The notes below the pieces were generated by a model, which saw only the letters and a program-made list of their open reading frames with translations, was not told where the DNA came from and did no database searches. The translations under genes were made by a program, and so were the position numbers. DNA of 64,000 nucleotides from Thalassovita taeanensis (GTDB lineage Bacteria > Pseudomonadota > Alphaproteobacteria > Rhodobacterales > Rhodobacteraceae). The stretch spans positions 1-64,000 of the forward strand of contig NZ_FOEP01000017.1 of NCBI RefSeq assembly GCF_900110775.1, read 5' to 3'. This document shows, piece by piece, positions 55,751 through 64,000 of this stretch (positions are counted from its first letter, which is position 1; each line of letters begins with the position of its first letter).

Positions 55751-56794
55751 TTGGAAGATCAAATTTGTAGTAATCCTGACTGCCAAATTGGTGAGAATGG
55801 CTCCTGTCTTCAGGGTCATAACCCGGTGAAGTCGTGTCCGAACTTCGGGAAACCGGCTGTGAAAGCTCGTCCGGCCGATAGCACTGAAACGGATGAGGCC
55901 CCTATTTCAGAGGAGACTAAGTCTGCCAAGGTACGTCTGCCGAGGGGAGAACCTTTCACGCAAGAAGACGTGAATGTGCATTTGCTCAAACGACCGGCTC
56001 AAATGGTTGCGATCGTAGGTGACACCTCCAGTGGAAAATCAACTCTCATCTGTTCAATTTATGCTCGATTTCACCGAGGTCCATTTGCTGACCGTGTCTT
56101 TGCGGGTAGTGGTACATTGACAGCGTTTGAGGAAGTTGGTCACTACGCGAGAGCAAGTTCAGGGATGGATCGCCCAGATACACCTCGCACATCTCTTTCT
56201 CAGGGTCTTCAGTTTTTTCACCTTGCGACATCGCCTGCAAATGAGCCGACACAGACAGCCGACCTCTTTCTTTCCGATCGTGCCGGAGAGAGCTACAGGG
56301 AAGGCCTCGACACGCCCGCACATTTGTACGACCTACAAGAGATAAGGCTCGCAAGAACCGTCGCAGTGTTGATTGATGGTGCCCGCCTTATACGACCGGA
56401 AGAACAGCATGAGGTCCTCGATACTGCCCGCCAGTTGGTGCGCGCCATGGTGGATTCAGGTACGCTTTCGACAGCACAGCACCTCCAAGTCATCCTGACC
56501 AAACGGGACGACATCGAAAGAGCAGGTAACGTAGAACAAACCGTCGCGCGAGTTCAAGCAACAGTCGAGCGGATTGCTCAGGATTTTGGGAACCGTCTGG
56601 CGTCTGTGACACTTTTCGAGATCGCAGCGCGCGATCCGCAAAGCCAGTTTGAACAAGCACATGGTTGTGACGTTCTCCTTCAGTCTTGGCTCAGCGCGAA
56701 GGAGCCGGACCCAGTTCGCGTCCCGCCGATCAAAGCAATCAATACAAGGTTCGATCTTCTCGCAGAAAACCGAGAATTCGGAGAGATCTCATGA
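55751..56794 (+). CDS. TRAFAC-type GTPase with N-terminal Cys cluster (DO-GTPase2-like)
   Basis: 347 residues from the TTG at 55751. C6, C11, C19, H23 and C29 at the N-terminus could form a zinc site. The G domain has P-loop GDTSSGKS (90-97), a switch II-like SDRAGE (175-180) where DxxG is expected, and TKRDD (250-254) in place of NKxD. FAGSGTLTAFEEVGHYARASSG lies between P-loop and switch II. These agree with the second GTPase of the double-GTPase systems. It could bind GTP and act as a switch that senses infection; that is inference. Confidence 0.75.
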   Translation: MEDQICSNPDCQIGENGSCLQGHNPVKSCPNFGKPAVKARPADSTETDEAPISEETKSAKVRLPRGEPFTQEDVNVHLLKRPAQMVAIVGDTSSGKSTLICSIYARFHRGPFADRVFAGSGTLTAFEEVGHYARASSGMDRPDTPRTSLSQGLQFFHLATSPANEPTQTADLFLSDRAGESYREGLDTPAHLYDLQEIRLARTVAVLIDGARLIRPEEQHEVLDTARQLVRAMVDSGTLSTAQHLQVILTKRDDIERAGNVEQTVARVQATVERIAQDFGNRLASVTLFEIAARDPQSQFEQAHGCDVLLQSWLSAKEPDPVRVPPIKAINTRFDLLAENREFGEIS

Positions 56795-57663
56795 GCCAAA
56801 AACAGCACGTTATACTTGGATACCCGGACTCTGGCAAAACAACCTTTCTGGCTGCCCTTTGGCACATCCTAGATGCTGGCAGTGCTTCATCGATCCTTCT
56901 CGATAAGATTTCCGGTGACGTACGATACTTAAATGAAATCAAGCGAATCTGGTTGAAGTGCGAGCAAGTTCCGCGAACGCTCACCTCAAGTGAGGAACTG
57001 GTTGAAATGCATGTTCGCGATGCAACGACCAGCAACAGGTCCGTACTTCGGCTGCCCGATTTCTCAGGTGAGACGTTCCTGTCACTTATTGCCGATCGCG
57101 AGTGTGAAGAGGATTTTGTGTCGATCCTCCAGGACTCGGACGGCATTCTGTTCTTCGTCAACGCGGATCGCGCGAACGATGCGCTATTTGTGACTGACTT
57201 CCACTTCCCAGATGAAGGTTCTGAACCCGAGCAAGACATAGCCTCCGAACGAGGCGAGGCTGCCGAATCTGATAGAGTTGTAGATTTTGATCCGCGCAGA
57301 ATGCCCGAGCAAACCCGGATCATTGATATCTTACAGATCTTACAGGCACCGGTTCTCCGGAAAGGACGCCGTAGGCTCGTTATTGCGATCTCGGCATGGG
57401 ACGTGGTCGCGGCTGACGAAGTTGAACCGTCAGAGTGGCTTGCGCGTGAGATGCCTATGTTGGCGCAATATCTCGAAACCAATTCAGAATTATACGATGT
57501 TCGCCACTGCGGGATATCTGCGCAAGGAGGGTCATTCGAAGGAGCGGCACGAAATCAGCTCCTCGCTGTCGATCCCGCTAACCGGGTGCAGTGTCGCTGG
57601 GATGAAAAAACTACGAATGACATTACACTTCCATTGACTTGGCTGAACGACGATGACGCGTAG
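56791..57663 (+). CDS. TRAFAC-type GTPase (DO-GTPase1-like)
   Basis: 290 residues from the ATG at 56791, which overlaps the preceding stop (ATGA). P-loop GYPDSGKTT (10-18) follows MSQKQHVIL; DFSGE (90-94) is the switch II counterpart; AISAWD (199-204) replaces NKxD. Both GTPases of this locus share the D-x-[AS]-G-E form of switch II, in line with a related pair. An acidic insert lies at about 140-165. Probably forms a heterodimer with its neighbour. Confidence 0.75.
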   Translation: MSQKQHVILGYPDSGKTTFLAALWHILDAGSASSILLDKISGDVRYLNEIKRIWLKCEQVPRTLTSSEELVEMHVRDATTSNRSVLRLPDFSGETFLSLIADRECEEDFVSILQDSDGILFFVNADRANDALFVTDFHFPDEGSEPEQDIASERGEAAESDRVVDFDPRRMPEQTRIIDILQILQAPVLRKGRRRLVIAISAWDVVAADEVEPSEWLAREMPMLAQYLETNSELYDVRHCGISAQGGSFEGAARNQLLAVDPANRVQCRWDEKTTNDITLPLTWLNDDDA

Positions 57664-59614
57664 TGCATCATCTAGCCAGCAATCTCTGCGGATCGAACAG
57701 TTTCTTTTTGGGTACGACCGCGGCCACACGTTGTTGGCAAGCAGCGAGACTTCGTCGAAGAAACTCGCGACATCCCTCTTAGCAGACACAGACTGGGACC
57801 CGCGTATTGAAACCGGCACGGAAAGCTATTTGTCCGGCCGCCCTGTTGCGGGTGAAAAACGCTATGCCCTAATGAAAACTTGGCGTGCACCAGAGATGCC
57901 GCGTCCTGGTTGTGTATGGACCCACGTTCTTCTTTTGGATGACGCCGACCTATCTCGTATTACCCAGCTAAATAGTATCCTTGCAATGTTCCATAAGCCA
58001 AAGGAGGTTGGGGAATACCGCGACTTTTCAGAGCATCTAGAACTGAACCTTTCGGCGGGTTCGCACGATATACAATCAATCAACCCGGAAACTATTTTTG
58101 ATTTGGTTGTACGCACGTATTTTGAGGCAGATAAAAGATTGGTGCTGCGATCTTCGAAAGACATGGAAGCAGCCATGCTTGCTTTGTGGTCCCAACAGTG
58201 GCCTGCATTGCGACGCCAGTTTTCATTTCGGCTCGCTCCACTTACTGGGCAAAAACCGCGTTCAAAATCTAACTTCGATATCGAGTTCGCGACTCCTAAA
58301 TCCAAGGAAGAAAGAGAATTCGGGCCATTAGAACATGCAATCATTTCTAAAATTACCAATGACGTAGCCGAAATTTTCCCCACTCATTTTCGGCGATTTC
58401 TGTGGCGTTATGGCGCTGATACTGAAAGCAAAAATGGAGATTTGGTCAAGCTTGCGCAGCTATATGAACTCCTTTTCTCACATGAGAGCGGCGCCTTGGA
58501 CACTGATCAAACTCTGTCAAGAATTGTGCACTGGTATCCGTCGCAAGAGGTGGCTGGACTTCTCAAGCGAGAAATCATGCAACCTGCAGCTGCTGAGTTT
58601 TCCGTATTGCCCGACCTCGATCAGTTTGAAGTACTACAAGCTATAACCAGTATGCCAAATTCGAACGCGCTGCCCGATCCAGAGCCAGTGGAAAAGTCGA
58701 CGGTGCAGACCTGGATCACGGCTCATCCTACCGAGTTGGCCGCTTTGCTGTCGAAGGAAGCAAGTCGCAAAGGACCCTTTGCGGAGAGCCTGTTTGATGG
58801 AATTACACCCAAAAAGAACGCCGACTTTCTCTGGGATCTTCTTAAAGATTCAGAAGCTGCGTTCGTGCGAGCATCCGGTCGTTCAATAGAGCATCTTGCG
58901 GATAGCCGCGTAAACACCCTCAGCGATGAGGCCCTGCTGTCACTGCTTCAAGAGAGTCGGGCGAAAAAGCCGTCGATTGCGAAGCTTGTTCAATTCATTA
59001 TTGGCCGAAATCACTCCGGTCTTGTCGAAATGGTAGCCGATTGTGCTCCAGAGGCAGTTACTGCATCTGTGATTGATGGCGTTTCGGCCTCACCATCGAA
59101 AGCGTTACCGGACATCGGGGAAACTTGGACCGAGTACGTTAGGAACCGACCAGATTGGATCATCCATTATGCAAAAAATACGGCAAAGAAACGGTCGCAA
59201 CTACTCGCCTGCCGCTACCTTCTCAATGCTGACAAGCGCCACGTGCCGATCGCTGTTTGGGCTGAGCGCTTAGAGGAAACCAAAGACGACCTCTCGAGCT
59301 CTACCGCATTGGATTTTCAAGTTTTCTTGCTCGTTCAGGCCTTTCACGAACCTTCCGATGGTTCTCAAGTTCTAGTGAACGACGCTTTCGATGCAGTTTA
59401 CGAGGCGCTTCTAAATCGAAATTTGGCGTGGCGCACCGAGAATTACTTGACCGATTATCTGCCGAGTATCGGCTGGTACAGCAACTGGGACAAATGCTTA
59501 AGACTTCAGATAGCGGTTGTCGCACTTTGGAAAGGGTTAGGTCTGCCGAAACGCACATTGCAGGAGATGACAAGAAGCGAGCGGTTGAAGGAAGAACTGT
59601 ACGCCTTGTGGTAG
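57653..59614 (+). CDS. GAP1-type large GTPase-associated protein
   Basis: 653 residues. The start SLRIEQFLFGYDRGHTLLAS (11-30) has the GYDxGHxLLA motif of the GAP1-N1 domain as described for GTPase-associated protein 1, followed by LSGRPVAGEKRYALMKTWRAPEMPRPGCVWTHVLLLDDADL (about 60-105). The rest is helical without cysteine clusters. It overlaps the previous gene by 11 bases. The line 58081-58140 is only 37% GC against 75% in virB11 (52501-52560). Possibly the sensor or GTPase activator of the system; the role is not established. Confidence 0.78.
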   Translation: MTRSASSSQQSLRIEQFLFGYDRGHTLLASSETSSKKLATSLLADTDWDPRIETGTESYLSGRPVAGEKRYALMKTWRAPEMPRPGCVWTHVLLLDDADLSRITQLNSILAMFHKPKEVGEYRDFSEHLELNLSAGSHDIQSINPETIFDLVVRTYFEADKRLVLRSSKDMEAAMLALWSQQWPALRRQFSFRLAPLTGQKPRSKSNFDIEFATPKSKEEREFGPLEHAIISKITNDVAEIFPTHFRRFLWRYGADTESKNGDLVKLAQLYELLFSHESGALDTDQTLSRIVHWYPSQEVAGLLKREIMQPAAAEFSVLPDLDQFEVLQAITSMPNSNALPDPEPVEKSTVQTWITAHPTELAALLSKEASRKGPFAESLFDGITPKKNADFLWDLLKDSEAAFVRASGRSIEHLADSRVNTLSDEALLSLLQESRAKKPSIAKLVQFIIGRNHSGLVEMVADCAPEAVTASVIDGVSASPSKALPDIGETWTEYVRNRPDWIIHYAKNTAKKRSQLLACRYLLNADKRHVPIAVWAERLEETKDDLSSSTALDFQVFLLVQAFHEPSDGSQVLVNDAFDAVYEALLNRNLAWRTENYLTDYLPSIGWYSNWDKCLRLQIAVVALWKGLGLPKRTLQEMTRSERLKEELYALW

Positions 59615-59849
59615 CATCAGCTAGCTACCGGCAGCGCCGAAGGAGTTTGTACGCTGTAAATTCAATCAACGTCTGCCTCAGGGAGGCCGGTCGGAGGTTG
59701 CATGAAAGGCAGCTCGTCTCGCGTTGAGTGAATTCGCAGCTCAGTGGGTTTTGCGAGTGCAGCGAATATCTCCTATATCGGGTCGCGCTGAAACATGAAA
59801 GATGGACGCTGGATGTTTCCTTTGGGCCGATCGAGTCATGGTCAGGCCT

Positions 59850-61772
59850 TCACCCACCCAACAACTCCTCGATAAAATCTTCCTGCCGGTCGAGCGCCGC
59901 TTCCCATTCCTTCGGCACCGCCGCTTCCCGCTCGAGCTTCTCGGGCTCAGGCTGCCCGCGCCCGCCCTCGAGCGCCATCACGCTCATCGCCCGCGCTTCA
60001 CGGCGTTGCGAACGATCCCGCACAGGCGCGCGTTCTGCAGGTTTCCGCGATTCACCCTCACGGGCATCGTCATCAGCGTCGCCACTCCACGGCCCCACCC
60101 CCTGCACGCTCGGCGGGTACGGGAACGCCTTGCCCTCCTGCCGGGCCAGCATCTCCTTGAAGAACGGATCGTCGTAATACTTGATCCGGCTCGCCTTGAT
60201 CGGGTGTTGCGGCGAGGCAAGGATGATGACCTCGTCGGGGTCCATTAGGCGCGCCTCTGTCTCCGACAGGAGCGGCCGCTCTTCCAGCCGGGCCGAGGTC
60301 GAGGTCGCGCCAAGGAAGCCCTTGTTGCGGCCATACATGCGGGTCACGGCCTCGCGGGTTGTACTGCCGACGGCGGCAGAAACCTCTCTTACCGTCCGCT
60401 GATCACGTGGCGTGATGTAGAGCTTCAGCCCTGCCCCGTTCTCGAGGCTTTCGCGGCCTTCGGGGCCATAGATCCGGTCAAGCGAGGCCAGCGACTGAGC
60501 GATCATCGCGACGCGGCCGCCATAGCTCGCCAATGAATGGATCGCACGTTCGAGATAGGGCATCGCCCCCATCTGCTGGAATTCGTCGATCATCATCATG
60601 ACCGGCCAAGGCTCGTCCGGGCCGGGTTCGTTCAGGCGGATCGACGCGATGAGATCAGCGAACATCAGGCGCAGGAGCGGCGCCAGGGTCGCGATGTGAT
60701 CCTCGGAGACGGCGATGTAGAGCGACTGCGGTGTCTTCCGGAAGGTCGAGAAATCAAAGTCGCTCGCCTCGGTGGCCGAGCGGACCGCCGGATTGTCCCA
60801 TTGCTTGAGGCCGGCAGTCATCAGCGCCTGGATGTTCGAAGTGAGAAGCCGCGACGAGGCTGAGGCCGCATTGGTCCAGAGCTCGCGCAGGATGTCTTCT
60901 TCGGCCTCGTCGGCATAGGTCTTGTACTGGGCGTTCTTGTATTCGCCCCCGGCGACGATCTTGTTCACCTCGCCAAGGTTCGGCGTGCCGCGCTGGATGG
61001 CCAGCAGGCAGGCCGCGACAAAGATCGACTTGCCAGCCTCAGAGAAGGTGTCGAGCTGCTTGTTGTCCTTGTCGAGGAAGAGGTCGGCCAGGATCGACAC
61101 CTCGGTGAAGCGCTGCGCGAAGCTCGGGGCCTTGGCGATCCGGGCGAGCGGATTGTAGCGGTGCGTGGCGTTGGCCCAATCGAAGGGGCTGAAGCGATAG
61201 ACCTCGTCGCCGTTGAGCGCCCGCAGCCGGGCGGTCTTCTCGAAGTTCTCACCTTTCACGTCGAGCACCACGACCGAGCCCGCGAAGCTCAGAAGGTTCG
61301 GGATCACGAAGCCGACGCCCTTACCCGCACGGGTCGGCGCCACCATCATCACATGGGGGATGGTGGTCGAGGAGATGAACTCGGGCCTAGAGCTCGGCGC
61401 GCCGAGCTTGCCGCAGACGAAGCCCTTGCCGGGGGCCTGCAGCATATCGTTCTTCTTCAGCTCCGCCTTTGTCTGCCAGTGAGCCGAGCCGTAATCGTCG
61501 CGCTCCTTCTTCCACGTCCAGGCCAGCGCCAGCGCACCGAGGCCAATCGCCCCGAAGCCGACAGCGCCAAACCCCACCTTGAAGGCTTCGGGGTGCGCCG
61601 CGCGGGTGCCGGCGCTCGCCTTCCAGAGCGCCAGCATGTCGAAACTCTGAAACCCGGTTTTCAGGGCTAGGGTCAGATAGAAGGCGGCGACGATGGTGCC
61701 GATGACGGCGCCGCAGATCACGCCGAAGAGGAGCGCGGCCCAGAGAGGAAGTGTCTTGGTCATGCTGGTCAT
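59850..61772 (-). CDS. virD4: VirD4/TraG coupling protein
   Basis: 640-residue inner membrane ATPase that brings the relaxase-DNA complex to the channel. Two N-terminal membrane helices (WAALLFGVICGAVIGTIVAAFYLTLAL and GFGAVGFGAIGLGALALAWTW), P-loop VAPTRAGKGVGFVIPNLL near residue 145, VLDVKGENFEKTA, Walker B MMMIDEFQQMGAMPYLERA. The charged C-terminal tail (RRQ... EREAAVPKEWEAALDRQ) is usual. It lies on the opposite strand to virB11, separated by the GTPase insertion. Confidence 0.96.
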   Translation of the reverse strand: MTSMTKTLPLWAALLFGVICGAVIGTIVAAFYLTLALKTGFQSFDMLALWKASAGTRAAHPEAFKVGFGAVGFGAIGLGALALAWTWKKERDDYGSAHWQTKAELKKNDMLQAPGKGFVCGKLGAPSSRPEFISSTTIPHVMMVAPTRAGKGVGFVIPNLLSFAGSVVVLDVKGENFEKTARLRALNGDEVYRFSPFDWANATHRYNPLARIAKAPSFAQRFTEVSILADLFLDKDNKQLDTFSEAGKSIFVAACLLAIQRGTPNLGEVNKIVAGGEYKNAQYKTYADEAEEDILRELWTNAASASSRLLTSNIQALMTAGLKQWDNPAVRSATEASDFDFSTFRKTPQSLYIAVSEDHIATLAPLLRLMFADLIASIRLNEPGPDEPWPVMMMIDEFQQMGAMPYLERAIHSLASYGGRVAMIAQSLASLDRIYGPEGRESLENGAGLKLYITPRDQRTVREVSAAVGSTTREAVTRMYGRNKGFLGATSTSARLEERPLLSETEARLMDPDEVIILASPQHPIKASRIKYYDDPFFKEMLARQEGKAFPYPPSVQGVGPWSGDADDDAREGESRKPAERAPVRDRSQRREARAMSVMALEGGRGQPEPEKLEREAAVPKEWEAALDRQEDFIEELLGG

Positions 61773-61777
61773 CCCCT

Positions 61778-63718
61778 TCAGAATTCCATCTCGTCATCGA
61801 GGCCGCGGTCTAGTGTTTTGTTTCGGGCAAGATCACGCCCCAACTCCTGGGCCTCTTGCTGGCCGCGCAACCGCGCCACCTCCGTCGCCTTGTCCTGCTG
61901 CAACCCGGCGGCGCGGTCGGTGAAGACCTGATCGCCGGTCTCCTCGAAGGTCATCTCCAGGAATTCCTGCGTGACGGTGATCTGGTCGAGCTTGCTCGGC
62001 AGAGCCGCATCCAGCACCTCGTAGTTGCCGCGCCGAAGTTCGGCCAAGCCCTCCTCACCCAATTCCTTGAAGAGCTCGGATTGCAGGGTCCGCTCGACGG
62101 TCGCTTCCTGTTCCTCGGTGAGCTTGCCATCTCGCAACATGTCGGCGAGGTCCTGCAGGTAGGGATTGGGCGTCCGGTCGTCTTCGTCGATGAGGGGCAA
62201 CGTCGCCTCCTCCTCGTCCGCGAGGGTCCGACCGATCTCGACGCCCAGTTCCTTGGCGCGTTCCATCAGCGCGTCCATCACGCCGTCGACCTTTTCGAGG
62301 GCGGCATCGATCTGGTCGTCACTCGCGGTCTCCACGCTCAGGCCGTCCTTGGCCAGCACCGCGTTCATGTCCCGCTCGACCCAGTCCTGCGCCATGCCGT
62401 AGTTCCGCGTGCCGCCGGCACTGATCCGCGCCACCAACTCTTCGCTATCCATCCCGAACTCCTTGGCCCGCGCGAGCACATCGCGCAGCCCATCGTCATT
62501 GCCGGACTGCAGCGCGGCGATCAGCACCTCGCTGCCCGCCCCCGGCGGATAGGGTTCTTCGAGCTGCTTGCCAAACCGCGCGCGCAGGTCTGGGTCCGGC
62601 ACCATCTGCGAGAGGTCCGCAATGATCGGCGCGGCCTTGGCCTCGAAGGCGGCGCGCTCGGCCGGGTCCAGTTCCTCGGTCTTGAGCCTGAGCGCCTCGA
62701 TCGTGCGCTCGGAGTAGTCGATCGCATCACCGACGGTCTTGATGTCCTTCATGTCTATCTCTCCTTCGGTGAAGTTCCAGGGCGTGCCGGAGCCGAGACC
62801 GTCTGCCATGCCGCGTACGGCACGTGCCATGTGACGCTGGTCCATCCGGTCCAGCAGGTCGGCGAGGTTCTTGTAGTCCTTGGCGAAGCCCACGACCTGC
62901 GCCTGCGCGATGGCGGATTCCTGGGCCGTCATGACGATCTCGCGCGGCAGGCGGGCCTCTTCCTTGGCGCGGTAGATCTCTTCGATCCCGGCGGGTTTCT
63001 CGAAGATACCTCGCTCGAGCCGGGTGGTGGCGTCGAGGATCACACCATAGCGTTCCGCGATCTCGGCCTGCTTTTCGCGCATGAGCTGCGGCGACATCAC
63101 ACCCTCAGCCCAGCAGGAGAACCAGGTGCCGTTTTCGACACCGCGGTTGTTCAGGATGATATGGGTATGCTTGTGCGCCCGGTCGTCATGAACCGCGAGG
63201 ACATAGTCCCACTGGTCGCCGTATTCGCCGCTCTCGAAGAAATGCTCCGTCCAGTCCATCGCGATGTCGCGGACTTGGGTTGCCGTCACGTCGGTCGGGA
63301 AGGACAGCAACATGTGTGAGGTGAAACCGAGCTTGGTCGAGCCGCGCCAGGTCCCGGCCCAATCCTCGATGATGTCCTCTTTCTGCTCTTCAGAAAGGAC
63401 CGCCGCATCGGTCAGCGCATTGGTCATCGTCGAGTAGGTGTAGACCGCCTTATCGTTGATGTAGGAGATCTGCGCCCCGAGCGAGGCACGCGTCTTGCAG
63501 CCCCCTGCCCGGATCCGTTTGAAGACCGCCGCGCGGCTCTGGCCCGAGGCCGCCTTCAGCGCGTTGCGCGCCGACAGCGATCCGACGCGCGCGAAACTCC
63601 GCCCCTGCCGACGCCCCGCCAGCCGCGCGTCGATCCGCGCCGCGGCCTGGCCCCGGATGCGCTCATCCTCCCAGAGCCGCCCCATGACCGAGGCGTAGAG
63701 GGCGAGCGGATCAGCCAT
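61778..63718 (-). CDS. virD2: VirD2-type relaxase
   Basis: 646-residue nicking enzyme for conjugation. The metal-binding triad is in HDDRAHKHTHIILNNRG (about residues 175-192), with YINDKAVYTYSTM upstream possibly holding the active Tyr and GFTSHMLLSFP between. The C-terminal half is acidic and helical. Spaced 5 bases from virD4 and overlapped by 8 bases by the next small gene. The transfer origin is expected upstream (beyond 63974) and is not seen here. Confidence 0.9.
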   Translation of the reverse strand: MADPLALYASVMGRLWEDERIRGQAAARIDARLAGRRQGRSFARVGSLSARNALKAASGQSRAAVFKRIRAGGCKTRASLGAQISYINDKAVYTYSTMTNALTDAAVLSEEQKEDIIEDWAGTWRGSTKLGFTSHMLLSFPTDVTATQVRDIAMDWTEHFFESGEYGDQWDYVLAVHDDRAHKHTHIILNNRGVENGTWFSCWAEGVMSPQLMREKQAEIAERYGVILDATTRLERGIFEKPAGIEEIYRAKEEARLPREIVMTAQESAIAQAQVVGFAKDYKNLADLLDRMDQRHMARAVRGMADGLGSGTPWNFTEGEIDMKDIKTVGDAIDYSERTIEALRLKTEELDPAERAAFEAKAAPIIADLSQMVPDPDLRARFGKQLEEPYPPGAGSEVLIAALQSGNDDGLRDVLARAKEFGMDSEELVARISAGGTRNYGMAQDWVERDMNAVLAKDGLSVETASDDQIDAALEKVDGVMDALMERAKELGVEIGRTLADEEEATLPLIDEDDRTPNPYLQDLADMLRDGKLTEEQEATVERTLQSELFKELGEEGLAELRRGNYEVLDAALPSKLDQITVTQEFLEMTFEETGDQVFTDRAAGLQQDKATEVARLRGQQEAQELGRDLARNKTLDRGLDDEMEF

Positions 63719-63974
63719 TGCGCACCAGCCTTAAACCGCCGCCTGTCACGGGCGAGCTGTCCTCCAGAACCGCGCTCTCCGTCCCCTGCCCCTCTTCCTT
63801 TTGCGGTCCCTCCTGATGACGTAGCGCCTGTGCCGCATCCTTCATCCGGCCCAAATCACGGCTCATGGACTGCGCCAGATCAAGGAGTTCGATCAGCACC
63901 GAGCGGTCCGCCTCCGAAACCTCCAGCCGACCACGATGGACCGCCTTGGCGAGCACCAATCCGGCGTCGCTCAC
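63711..63974 (-). CDS. Small relaxase-linked protein
   Basis: 87 residues. The first 50 residues are helical (VHRGRLEVSEADRSVLIELLDLAQSMSRDLGRMK), the tail is polar. It overlaps the relaxase start by 8 bases, a common position for relaxosome accessory proteins such as VirD1/MobC, but no ribbon-helix-helix is obvious. It starts at the ATG at 63974, near the window edge. Confidence 0.6.
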   Translation of the reverse strand: MSDAGLVLAKAVHRGRLEVSEADRSVLIELLDLAQSMSRDLGRMKDAAQALRHQEGPQKEEGQGTESAVLEDSSPVTGGGLRLVRNG

Positions 63975-64000
63975 ATCCTTCGCCTGACGCCACGCGGCGC

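Noticed and set aside
1-64000. CRISPR arrays, tRNA or rRNA genes
   Set aside because: No regularly spaced repeats and no cloverleaf or rRNA-like conserved sequence were noticed on either strand by eye.

Overview
This window is part of a large conjugative plasmid of the repABC type. The host is probably a marine alphaproteobacterium of the Rhodobacteraceae (roseobacter group). The grounds are the repABC replication genes, a VirB/VirD4 conjugation system with VirD2-type relaxase, several small protein families common on plasmids of that family, high GC content in most genes, and a candidate 'cuckoo' small RNA with CCUCCUCCC loops, a type described in Rhodobacter. The host assignment is inference.

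Layout. 1-6.3 kb: a tyrosine recombinase, a decayed ParB-like gene, repC-repB-repA on the minus strand with three parS-like palindromes, and a recombinase fragment. 6.4-20.2 kb: plasmid maintenance genes on the minus strand (SLOG/DUF2493 protein, Toprim protein, a 1465-residue methyltransferase/strawberry-notch helicase, several small conserved proteins, a large ParB-like protein). Within this block lie a divergent LysR/NmrA-type pair and the candidate small RNA. 20.4-39.9 kb: an alkane-degradation island that starts beside a transposase fragment. 40.3-52.9 kb: a small regulator, then a complete VirB-type channel (two lytic transglycosylases, VirB2-B6, a VirB7-like lipoprotein, VirB8-B11). 53-59.6 kb: a lower-GC five-gene insertion after an IS3-family relic. 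59.8-64 kb: VirD4 coupling protein, relaxase and a small gene on the minus strand.

The alkane island has the gene set and order of the Pseudomonas OCT-plasmid alk operon, without alkF: alkB-alkG-alkH-alkJ-alkK-alkL. It is followed by thiolase, ETF, acyl-CoA dehydrogenase and a fused hydroxyacyl-CoA dehydrogenase/enoyl-CoA hydratase, with divergent alkS-alkT. Together these would take n-alkanes through alcohol, aldehyde, acid and acyl-CoA to acetyl-CoA, with uptake through an OmpW/AlkL channel.

The most unusual locus is the insertion between virB11 and virD4. It encodes a calcineurin-like phosphoesterase with a small C-terminal adaptor-like region, a helical protein, two different P-loop GTPases and a large protein with the GAP1-N1-type motif GYDRGH. 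The genes overlap or nearly abut, which suggests one transcription unit. It matches the GTPase-centred conflict systems predicted by comparative genomics (Kaur, Burroughs, Iyer and Aravind, eLife 2020) and is a good candidate for a poorly characterised defence system carried as conjugative-plasmid cargo.
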